From positions 1,485 through 7,169 of the forward strand of contig PMKG01000285.1 of assembly GCA_003157675.1 (NCBI GenBank): a stretch of 5,685 bases of DNA. The letters are read 5' to 3'. This document shows, in pieces, positions 1 through 5,685 of this stretch. The stretch is from Acidobacteriota bacterium. GTDB lineage: Bacteria; Acidobacteriota; Vicinamibacteria; Vicinamibacterales; Fen-181. The first letter of the stretch is position 1, and each line of letters starts with the position of its first letter. The translations under genes were made by a program, and so were the position numbers. Under the pieces are notes generated by a model, which saw only the letters and a program-made list of their open reading frames with translations, searched no databases and was not told where the DNA came from.

Positions 1-90
1 GACCGTCTGGCGGGACACGCCCAGCCGCTGGGCCAGGTCGGACTGGGACCAGCGACGTTCGGCACGAAGGACGCGCAGGGTGTTCCTCAT
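1..90 (-). CDS. XRE/Cro-type helix-turn-helix transcriptional regulator, N-terminal part (cut by window edge)
   Basis: Reading leftward from ATG at 90-88, the first 30 codons begin MRNTLRVLRAERRWSQ and continue SDLAQRLGVSRQTV to the window edge. This is the classic first half of an XRE/Cro HTH: a short basic N-terminal helix (LRVLRAERRWS), helix 2 (QSDLAQRLG) and the start of the recognition helix (VSRQTV). Such proteins, of the small YozG-like type of about 65-75 aa, bind DNA and usually autoregulate. They are often encoded just after a short membrane protein, as here. A weak purine-rich Shine-Dalgarno (AGGGA, 99-95) lies 4 nt upstream of the ATG. The ATG is also in frame with the upstream membrane ORF (see the next entry), so an N-terminal fusion cannot be excluded. 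The rest of the gene, including the second half of the HTH, lies outside the window. The family call is firm; the regulated target is unknown. Confidence 0.85.
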   Translation of the reverse strand, partial: MRNTLRVLRAERRWSQSDLAQRLGVSRQTV

Positions 91-101
91 GGCGTCCCTG
101 C

Positions 102-348
102 CTACCGGTACCGGAACGCTGCGATCTGCCAGCCCACCCACCAGAGCACCAGCAGCGCCATCGTGACCCACTGCGCGCAACGCGGGGAGCCACCGCTCGA
201 AGAGGGCGTAGCCCATGGCGACTGGCAGCGCCATCAGCAGGCCGATGGCGGCCCCGTCGATGTAGATGTGCCGCTGGAGTTCATCGGTCCTCGCGAGGAG
301 CCGGCTGAAGAGCGCGACGACCACGACGGTGATGATGACGCCGCCCAC
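102..348 (-). pseudogene. Small integral membrane protein, partner of the XRE regulator, apparently frameshifted
   Basis: From GTG at 348-346 the frame encodes a hydrophobic segment (VGGVIITVVVVALFSRLLA), then a polar stretch TDELQRHIYIDG, then a second hydrophobic segment (AAIGLLMALPVAMGYALF) and ERWLPALRA. At about 177-172 this frame turns into poor sequence (VGHDGAAGALVGG). The frame one base away encodes a convincing third membrane segment and basic tail, QWVTMALLVLWW then VGWQIAAFRYR, ending at TAG 104-102. That layout (DELQR motif between hydrophobic helices, C-terminal RYR, stop just before an XRE gene) resembles the small membrane partners of YozG-like regulators. One extra base near the CGCGC run would explain the break. 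The start is uncertain: no ATG lies in the good frame, and an ATG at 355-353 with a GAGG upstream sits in the wrong frame, hinting at a second one-base disruption. If the reading is right the intact protein would have about 83 residues. It could be a real pseudogene, a sequencing error, or a fusion with the regulator. Confidence 0.6.
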
Positions 349-383
349 GGCCCATTCGAGCCGCCCTCGTCGACACGGACCAG

Positions 384-414
384 GCCTTGAGCCTGAAGCC
401 CTGAGCCCTGAGCC
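384..414. repeat. Degenerate heptamer tandem repeat in the spacer after gdh
   Basis: On the plus strand four 7-nt units follow each other: GCCTTGA, GCCTGAA, GCCCTGA, GCCCTGA, then a partial GCC. The last two full units are identical. The array sits 6 to 36 nt beyond the gdh stop codon (minus strand) and contains no gene. There is no U-tract after a stable stem, so it does not look like an intrinsic terminator. Short repeats of this kind act as intergenic filler in some high-GC soil bacteria; whether this one has a function is unknown. Confidence 0.75.
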
Positions 415-420
415 TTCTTC

Positions 421-1707
<1,287 letters not shown>

Positions 1708-1714
1708 GGATGAT

Positions 1715-1720
1715 CCCCTC
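1715..1720 (-). promoter_or_regulatory. Ribosome binding site of gdh
   Basis: GAGGGG on the minus strand lies 7 nt upstream of the GTG start at 1707. It extends upstream into an alternating GA run. Its strength and spacing decide the GTG start, since no in-frame ATG exists at the N-terminus. Confidence 0.8.
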
Positions 1721-1734
1721 TCTCTGCTGCGTAT

Positions 1735-1752
1735 CCGCCTCGATGGAGGCGG
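1735..1752 (-). promoter_or_regulatory. Perfect 7-bp hairpin in the gdh leader, just upstream of the ribosome binding site
   Basis: On the plus strand CCGCCTC (1735-1741), loop GATG (1742-1745), GAGGCGG (1746-1752): a perfect GC-rich inverted repeat with a tetraloop. In the gdh transcript it folds 14 nt upstream of the Shine-Dalgarno. It is followed by no U-run, so it is not a simple terminator. It could be a translational control element, an mRNA stabiliser, or a DNA operator. No assignment to a known RNA family is possible by eye. Confidence 0.6.
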
Positions 1753-1883
1753 TAGTAAAACCCTTCACTAAGCCGCCCGAACAACCAAAAAGTTTATCAC
1801 GCCCGTCTTCGGCCACCGGCCGGCGCGAACCCCCGGGGGACTCGGGGCCGAACCGGCCTGCATGGCGCAGGGCTTCCGTGAAA

Positions 1884-1912
1884 AATATACATCTGATAGC
1901 CGCTAATGGCAA
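1884..1912 (-). promoter_or_regulatory. Sigma70-type promoter reading toward gdh
   Basis: On the minus strand -35 TTGCCA (1912-1907) and -10 TATATT (1889-1884) each match the consensus at 5 of 6 positions, with an ideal 17-bp spacer. The site lies in an AT-rich island within high-GC surroundings, as expected for a promoter. Predicted start is around 1875-1878. It is the best promoter match in the window. Confidence 0.65.
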
Positions 1913-2034
1913 ATGAACAACGGACATATGCCGTAATCTGAATCGAATTTTCATGTCAAGCCGAATAACGCCTTTTTGATGGAGACGCGCCGCTCGAGCC
2001 CCGTGATACACTCCCGCTCCGGCGCCGCGACTCC
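1913..2034. other. AT-rich core and iadA-proximal part of the divergent gdh/iadA intergenic region
   Basis: The 338-bp gap between the two divergent starts holds no convincing gene. This part contains an AT-rich island (to about 1980) with a small inverted repeat ACGG-7 nt-CCGT (1920-1923 and 1931-1934) close to the gdh -35 box. That could be an operator half-site pair, but it is short. An extended -10-like TGATACACT (2004-2012) lies 34 nt before the iadA ATG. Both transcription units probably start within this region, so a shared regulator binding here would control both. Confidence 0.45.
2004..2012 (+). promoter_or_regulatory. Possible extended -10 element for the iadA operon
   Basis: TGATACACT combines the TG extension with the hexamer TACACT, which matches TATAAT at 4 of 6. 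It would give a start near 2019 and a leader of about 27 nt. No good -35 sits 16-18 bp upstream (TTGATG at 1976-1981 is too far, with a 25-bp spacer). The call is tentative. Confidence 0.35.
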
Positions 2035-2039
2035 GGGAG
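2035..2039 (+). promoter_or_regulatory. Ribosome binding site of iadA
   Basis: GGGAG lies 6 nt upstream of the ATG at 2046. This supports that start, which also gives the expected N-terminus for the family. Confidence 0.65.
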
Positions 2040-2045
2040 CGACAC

Positions 2046-3209
2046 ATGCTGCTGCTCAGAAACGCCGACATCTTCGCGCCTGCGCCCGTCGGGCGCGCCG
2101 ACATCCTGCTCGCCGGTGGTCGGATCGACCGGATCGAGCCCGATATCCTCATCTCCGAGAATTACTGCTCCATTGTCGACGCCTCGTCGTTCGTGGCGGT
2201 GCCCGGCCTCATCGACGCGCACGTGCACATCACGGGCGGGGGCGGTGAGGGAGGCTGCGCCACGCGCACGCCCGAGATCGTCCTCTCGGACGCCGTCCGC
2301 GGGGGCATCACGACGGTCGTCGGCTGCCTGGGAACCGACGGCGTGACGCGCAGCCCGGCGGCGCTCGTCGCCAAGGCTCGGGGACTCGACGAGGAGGGGC
2401 TGAGCACGTTCGTCTACACCGGCGATTACGCCGTGCCGACGCGCACGATCACGGGCAGCATCGAGCGCGACCTGCTGCTCATCGACAAGGTGATCGGCGT
2501 CGGCGAGGTGGCGCTCTCCGACCACCGTTCGACGCAGCCGACCTTCGAGGAGTTCGCGCGTCTCGCCTCAGAAGCCCGGCGCGGGGGAATCCTGTCGGGC
2601 AAGGCCGGCATCGTCAACGTCCACGTGGGGGACGGCCGACGTGGCCTCTCGATGCTGCGCCGGATCCTCGAAGAGACCGAGATCCCGGCGGCGCAGTTCC
2701 TGCCGACGCACATCAACCGCAATCCGGCGCTGTTCGCGGAAGGGATCGCCTGGGCGAAGGCGGGTGGCCTGGTCGACTTCACGACGTCGACCGTGCCGGC
2801 CTGGCTCGAGGAAGGCGAGGTCAAGTGCAGCCGGGGCCTGCGCCTGATGATCGACGCCGGCGTCGAGGTGTTGCAGATCACCTTCACGTCGGACGGGCAG
2901 GGGAGCATGCCGGCGTTCGACGCCGAGGGTCGGCTCCAGCGGCTCGATGTCGGCCGCGTGACGAGCCTCGTCTCGGAGGTGCGAGACGCCGTCCTCCACG
3001 AGCGGGTCCCGCTCGAGACGGCGCTGCAGGTGGTGACGTCGAACCCCGCGCGCATCCTCAAGCTACGGGGCAAGGGGCAGCTTGCGGCCGGCGCCGACGC
3101 CGATATCGCCCTGCTCGACCCGCGGACGCTCGAGGTCCGCGGCGTCATCGCGCGCGGGCGGTGGCTCATGCGCGACGGCGAGGTGGTGGTGAAGGGGACG
3201 TTCGAATGA
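2046..3209 (+). CDS. iadA: Isoaspartyl dipeptidase (beta-aspartyl-peptidase), amidohydrolase superfamily
   Basis: A 387-aa cytoplasmic metallopeptidase, close in length to E. coli IadA (390 aa). It removes N-terminal beta-linked (iso)aspartate from dipeptides, releasing Asp, and so recycles damaged-protein fragments and beta-Asp dipeptides. Metal ligands by comparison with E. coli: HVH (H59, H61), H193 in NVHVGDG, H222 in LPTHINRN and D283 in TSDGQGS. Substrate residues match too: E68 in GGGGEGG, T97 in GTDG, Y128 in GDYAVP, R161 in SDHRS, R225 in HINRN, S287. The residue aligning with the carboxylated bridging Lys162 of E. coli is Glu154 (IGVGEVALSDHR). A Glu bridge exists elsewhere in the amidohydrolase superfamily, so activity is still expected, but metal affinity may differ. 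The N-terminal 50 and C-terminal 50 residues form the usual small beta domain. The TGA stop overlaps the ATG of the carrier gene (ATGA, 3206-3209), implying translational coupling. Function is assigned with high confidence; the physiological substrate is not. Confidence 0.94.
   Translation: MLLLRNADIFAPAPVGRADILLAGGRIDRIEPDILISENYCSIVDASSFVAVPGLIDAHVHITGGGGEGGCATRTPEIVLSDAVRGGITTVVGCLGTDGVTRSPAALVAKARGLDEEGLSTFVYTGDYAVPTRTITGSIERDLLLIDKVIGVGEVALSDHRSTQPTFEEFARLASEARRGGILSGKAGIVNVHVGDGRRGLSMLRRILEETEIPAAQFLPTHINRNPALFAEGIAWAKAGGLVDFTTSTVPAWLEEGEVKCSRGLRLMIDAGVEVLQITFTSDGQGSMPAFDAEGRLQRLDVGRVTSLVSEVRDAVLHERVPLETALQVVTSNPARILKLRGKGQLAAGADADIALLDPRTLEVRGVIARGRWLMRDGEVVVKGTFE
3192..3197 (+). promoter_or_regulatory. 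Ribosome binding site of the YfcC-like carrier, inside the end of iadA
   Basis: AAGGGG lies 8 nt upstream of the ATG at 3206. It fixes the carrier start within a reading frame that stays open far upstream, to 2825, only by high-GC chance. Confidence 0.75.
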
Positions 3210-4609
3210 AGCGCTTTCCCATGCCCCACACGCTCGTCGTCGTGATGGCGCTGGTGATCATCGTCCTGGCCGTGTCGTGGGTGATTCCGTCGGGCGAGTA
3301 CCAGCGCGTCAAGGTGGAGACGAGCAATGGCGCGCGCACGGTGACGGTGGCCGGCACCTACCACGTGGTCCCCAAGGTGATGCTGGGGCCGCAGATGGTG
3401 CTCGACGCGCCGATCAAGGGGTTTCTCGACGGCGCGCTGCTCATCTGCTTCCTCCTGATGATCGGCGGCAGTTTCGCGATCTTCCAGGAGACGGGCGCCG
3501 TCGAGTTCAGCATCCGGCGGCTGACGCGGGCGATCAGCAGCCGTCCGTACCTGGACGGGATGTTCATCCCGGTGATGATGACCATCTTCTCGCTCGGCGG
3601 CGGGATCTTCGGGATGGCGGAGGAGACGATTCCGTTCGTCCTCATCTTCATCCCGCTCGCGAGGAGCCTCGGGTACGACTCGATCACCGGCGCGGCGATC
3701 CCGTACCTCGGGTCGGCGGCCGGGTTCGCGGCCGCCTTCTTCAACCCGTTCACCGTGGGGATCTCGCAGAGCATCGCCGGATTGCCGCTCTACTCCGGCC
3801 TCCGCTACCGGCTCTTCTCGTGGGTGGTCGGCACCACGGTGATGATCATCTACGTCGAGTGGTACGCCCGGCGGGTGAAGCGGAACCCCGAGCTGAGCCC
3901 GGTCCGGGACATCGACCTCGCGCGAGAGGCGGTGGACCCGGCCGCCCACACCACGATCGAGCCGTGGGACGCCCGTCACGTGGCGACGCTCACGCTGTTC
4001 GTGGCGTCGATGGTCCTGCTGGTCGTGGGCGTGCTGAAGTGGCAGTGGTACATCGATCAGATCGCCATGCTCTTCCTCGGCATGGGCATCGTGCTGGGGT
4101 TCGCCGGCGGCCTCGGGCCGAGCCGGATCGCCCGCACGTTCGTCGCGGGCGCCAAGGACATGGTCGGCGTCGTGTTCATCGTGGCCTGCGCGCGGGCGCT
4201 GCTGGTCATCGCGCAGGAAGCGAAGATCCTGGATACGATCCTGGCGTCGGCATCGGGCACCGTCTCGCTGCTGCCGCGTGCCGTGATCGCGCAGGTGATG
4301 TTCCTCATCCAGTGCGTGATCAACTTCTTCATCCACTCCGGCACGGCGCAGGCGGCGCTGACCATGCCGATCATGGCGCCGCTCGCCGACCTGGTCGGCA
4401 TCACGCGCCAGACGGCGGTCTACGCGTACCAGCTCTGTGAGTTCATCAACCCGATCCTCCCGACCGCGGCCGTGACGATGGGTGTGCTCGGCGTCGCGAA
4501 GATTCCCTGGGAGCGGTGGGCGAAGTGGTTCCTGCCGCTGATGCTGATCCTGATCGTGCTCAGCTTCCTGCTGCTCGTCCCGCCGGTGCTCATGTTCAGG
4601 TGGGAGTAG
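3206..4609 (+). CDS. YfcC-family (DcuC-like) inner-membrane carrier, likely for an amino acid, dipeptide or C4-dicarboxylate
   Basis: A 467-aa polytopic membrane protein of the YfcC/DcuC ion-transporter type (COG1288-like). The start chosen is the ATG overlapping the iadA stop, which gives a short basic N-terminus and a first helix (about 8-27). Further hydrophobic segments lie near 72-94, 117-136, 141-152, 163-180, 205-219, 258-277, 284-302, 316-336, 358-376, 384-396 and 440-463, around 10-12 helices. Family hallmarks are GGGIFGMAEE (131-140), AAGFAAAFFNPFTVGISQS (171-189) and its second-half counterpart NFFIHSGTAQAALTMPIM (373-390), followed by NPILPT (415-420). Helix-break motifs at 179-185 and 376-382 probably form the substrate and ion site. 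The second motif reads HSGTAQ where relatives I recall have PSGSGQ, and this may mark a substrate subgroup. Related carriers have been linked to arginine/ornithine or dicarboxylate exchange. The coupling to iadA suggests it imports an Asp-containing dipeptide or handles its products. Substrate and direction are inferred. Confidence 0.88.
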   Translation: MKRFPMPHTLVVVMALVIIVLAVSWVIPSGEYQRVKVETSNGARTVTVAGTYHVVPKVMLGPQMVLDAPIKGFLDGALLICFLLMIGGSFAIFQETGAVEFSIRRLTRAISSRPYLDGMFIPVMMTIFSLGGGIFGMAEETIPFVLIFIPLARSLGYDSITGAAIPYLGSAAGFAAAFFNPFTVGISQSIAGLPLYSGLRYRLFSWVVGTTVMIIYVEWYARRVKRNPELSPVRDIDLAREAVDPAAHTTIEPWDARHVATLTLFVASMVLLVVGVLKWQWYIDQIAMLFLGMGIVLGFAGGLGPSRIARTFVAGAKDMVGVVFIVACARALLVIAQEAKILDTILASASGTVSLLPRAVIAQVMFLIQCVINFFIHSGTAQAALTMPIMAPLADLVGITRQTAVYAYQLCEFINPILPTAAVTMGVLGVAKIPWERWAKWFLPLMLILIVLSFLLLVPPVLMFRWE

Positions 4610-4717
4610 GGGCGGCGGGCAGCCGACAGCGGATCACGGACGCAGGCCGGGAGACGGAGTCGCTGGCAGCGGATTACGGCCGCCAGTCGCCAGTCGCGAG
4701 CCGCGGGCCGAAACCGG
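4610..4717. repeat. Intergenic spacer with degenerate short repeats
   Basis: No gene is seen. CAGCGGATCACGG (4627-4639) recurs as CAGCGGATTACGG (4667-4679) with one mismatch, 40 bp apart. CGCCAGT is tandemly duplicated at 4681-4687 and 4688-4694. CGGCCGC (4677-4683) can pair with GCGGGCCG (4703-4710) with one bulge, but no T-run follows, so a terminator for the carrier operon is not supported. The style resembles the heptamer array at 384-414. Confidence 0.55.
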
Positions 4718-4723
4718 TAGAAT
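4718..4723 (+). promoter_or_regulatory. -10 box for a leaderless M1-type peptidase transcript
   Basis: TAGAAT matches TATAAT at 5 of 6. Its last base is 6 nt before the A of the ATG at 4730, so transcription would begin at or next to the start codon. There is no Shine-Dalgarno before this ATG, which agrees with a leaderless mRNA. No clear -35 box is present. Confidence 0.5.
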
Positions 4724-4729
4724 TCCCAG

Positions 4730-5685
4730 ATGCCGACTTCGACACCCCGGTCCGCCTGCGCGGCTGTCATCGTCGTGTTGGTCGCGCTCGTCTCGGGCAC
4801 ACCGTCCGCCGCTCCTGCGGCACCTGAAGGCCGCGTCCGGCACTCGATGACGGTCGGCCTCGACCCGCAATCGCACGTGCTGACGGTCACCGACCGGGTG
4901 CAGCTCGCTGCGCGTCCCGCAAGCGGCGTGGTCGACTTCGTGCTGAACGCCGCGCTGAAGGTGTCGAGCGCCACGCCGGCCGCCGTCGAAGTGCCGCTCG
5001 GCGCCGCCTCGACCTTCTTCGGCCTCAACGGCTCGGGCGATGCGGCGTCGCGCCAGATCGGCGTCAAGCGCTACCGGGCCAGGCTCGCCCCGGGCCAGGC
5101 GACGTTGTCGATCTCGTACAGCGGCGCGATGGACTTCGGGCTGTCCGACCAGAAGGAAGAGTACACGCGCGGATTCCGGGAGTCAGCCGGCGTGATCGGC
5201 CCGGAGGGGGTCTATCTGACGGGGGCCAGCTACTGGTATCCCTCGTTCAACCAGGACCTCATCGACTTCGACCTGGCCATCACCCAGCCGCCCGACTGGC
5301 ACGTCATTTCGCAGGGCAACGGGACCTCCCGCGACGATCGTGGCGGCTCGCGGTGGGAGTCGGGCGGGCCGATGGATGAGATCGATTTGGTCGGCGGCCC
5401 GCTCCATGTCTGGCGTGGCACGTCCGGCTCGGTGGAGACGCTCGCCTACCTGCACGATCGCGACGACGCGCTGGCCGGGAAGTACCTGGCGGCGACGGCG
5501 CAGTACCTGGAGATGTACCGGGAGCTCATCGGCTCGTATCCGTATCGGAAGTTCGCGCTGGTCGAGAACTTCTGGGAGACCGGTTACGGCATGCCGACCT
5601 TCACGCTGCTCGGTCACGACATCATCCGGTTCCCGTTCATCATCACCTCGTCGTACCCGCACGAGATCCTGCACAACTGGTGGGG
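4730..5685 (+). CDS. Secreted M1-family-like zinc metallopeptidase, N-terminal part (cut by window edge)
   Basis: From the ATG at 4730, 318 codons stay open to the right edge. Residues 1-31 form a signal peptide: polar MPTSTPRSA, hydrophobic AAVIVVLVALVSG (11-23), then a small-residue cleavage region PSAAPAA. Residues of about 35-230 are beta-rich, like the N-terminal domain of M1 aminopeptidases. The catalytic domain begins near 235, and the window ends inside the zinc motif HEILHNWWG (311-319), with H311 and H315 as ligands and E312 as the catalytic base. The third zinc ligand, a Glu expected about 19 residues after H315, lies outside. The M1 substrate-amine motif GAMEN is degenerate (ALVEN, 276-280) and is followed by FWETGYGMPTFTLLG (281-295), a pattern I associate with a bacterial M1-like subgroup. 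Exo-peptidase specificity is therefore less certain than zinc hydrolase activity. It probably acts in the periplasm or outside the cell on peptides. It is not obviously in the iadA operon: a 120-bp gap and its own -10 box separate them. Confidence 0.88.
   Translation, partial: MPTSTPRSACAAVIVVLVALVSGTPSAAPAAPEGRVRHSMTVGLDPQSHVLTVTDRVQLAARPASGVVDFVLNAALKVSSATPAAVEVPLGAASTFFGLNGSGDAASRQIGVKRYRARLAPGQATLSISYSGAMDFGLSDQKEEYTRGFRESAGVIGPEGVYLTGASYWYPSFNQDLIDFDLAITQPPDWHVISQGNGTSRDDRGGSRWESGGPMDEIDLVGGPLHVWRGTSGSVETLAYLHDRDDALAGKYLAATAQYLEMYRELIGSYPYRKFALVENFWETGYGMPTFTLLGHDIIRFPFIITSSYPHEILHNWW

Larger units (their letters stand above)
1708..1877 (-). promoter_or_regulatory. Predicted 170-nt structured 5' leader of gdh
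   Basis: If transcription starts about 7 nt after the -10 box at 1889-1884, the gdh mRNA carries a leader of roughly 170 nt. Its 5' half is densely self-complementary (plus-strand coordinates): CCTGC/GCAGG (1857-1861 with 1867-1871), GGCCG/CGGCC (1846-1850 with 1854-1858), the palindrome CCCCCGGGGG (1830-1839) and the palindrome CCGGCCGG (1816-1823). In RNA, CCCCG (1847-1843) could instead pair with CGGGG (1835-1831), which competes with the 1846-1858 hairpin. The 3' half is less structured apart from the hairpin at 1735-1752. I recognise no known riboswitch consensus, and the start site is a prediction. Confidence 0.4.

Noticed and set aside
163..390. 75-aa plus-strand frame, acidic and proline-rich
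   Set aside because: Shadow of the minus-strand membrane ORF, and it runs into the heptamer repeat.
1768..1863. 31-codon upstream ORF in the gdh leader (minus strand, ATG at 1863, TAG at 1770-1768)
   Set aside because: Only a weak GGAAG 9 nt upstream, no runs of regulatory codons such as Glu or Gln, and a GC-rich stretch where chance frames are common. Kept only as a remote leader-peptide possibility.
1931..1959. Perfect TTGACA on the minus strand (1959-1954) as a second gdh promoter
   Set aside because: No acceptable -10 hexamer at 15-18 bp (TTACGG or ATTACG), whereas the TTGCCA-TATATT pair nearer gdh is much better.
2825..3205. 127-codon upstream extension of the carrier reading frame
   Set aside because: It lies in another frame of iadA, is Arg/Pro/Gly-rich, and a good ribosome binding site with ATG at 3206 gives the normal carrier N-terminus.
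2426..4336. 636-aa open frame on the minus strand, antisense to iadA and the carrier
   Set aside because: It is rich in His, Arg, Asp and Glu with no recognisable domain, and mirrors two well-supported genes. Long antisense frames are expected from strong GC third-position bias.
4677..4710. Hairpin after the carrier gene as an intrinsic terminator
   Set aside because: The stem has a bulge and a long loop, and no T-run follows.

Overview
The window is high-GC bacterial chromosome, with G/C strongly favoured at codon third positions. The organism cannot be named from this sequence. The GC content, the short degenerate tandem repeats used as intergenic filler, the secreted M1-type peptidase and the subtype of glutamate dehydrogenase would fit a soil Acidobacteriota of the Vicinamibacteria kind. 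That is an inference of low to moderate confidence. No plasmid, phage, IS, CRISPR, tRNA or rRNA signature was seen.

Minus-strand block (1-1877). Reading leftward, a good sigma70-type promoter (1884-1912) precedes a structured leader of about 170 nt. Next comes a full-length Glu dehydrogenase gene (421-1707), then a small heptamer-repeat array (384-414), then a small membrane-protein gene that looks frameshifted (about 348-102), then the first 30 codons of an XRE/Cro-type regulator (90-1) that runs off the left edge. Short membrane proteins paired with XRE regulators are a common bacterial arrangement. Here the apparent frameshift removes the membrane gene's stop and puts it in frame with the regulator.

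Plus-strand block (2046-4609). Divergent from gdh is a two-gene, translationally coupled operon. iadA (isoaspartyl dipeptidase, 387 aa) overlaps by ATGA a YfcC/DcuC-type membrane carrier (467 aa). The likely theme is uptake of a dipeptide or amino acid, release of L-aspartate from beta-aspartyl dipeptides, and deamination of the resulting glutamate by the divergently encoded dehydrogenase. This metabolic link is inferred from proximity only. The IadA carries Glu in place of the carboxylated Lys that bridges the two metals in E. coli IadA.

Right end (4610-5685). After a 120-bp spacer with degenerate repeats there is a probably leaderless gene for a secreted M1-like zinc peptidase. It is cut by the window edge just after its HEILH zinc motif.

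No wholly new system is evident. The points most worth checking are the membrane/HTH frameshift-fusion, the structured gdh leader, the Lys-to-Glu metal-bridge change in IadA, and the dedicated iadA-carrier pairing.
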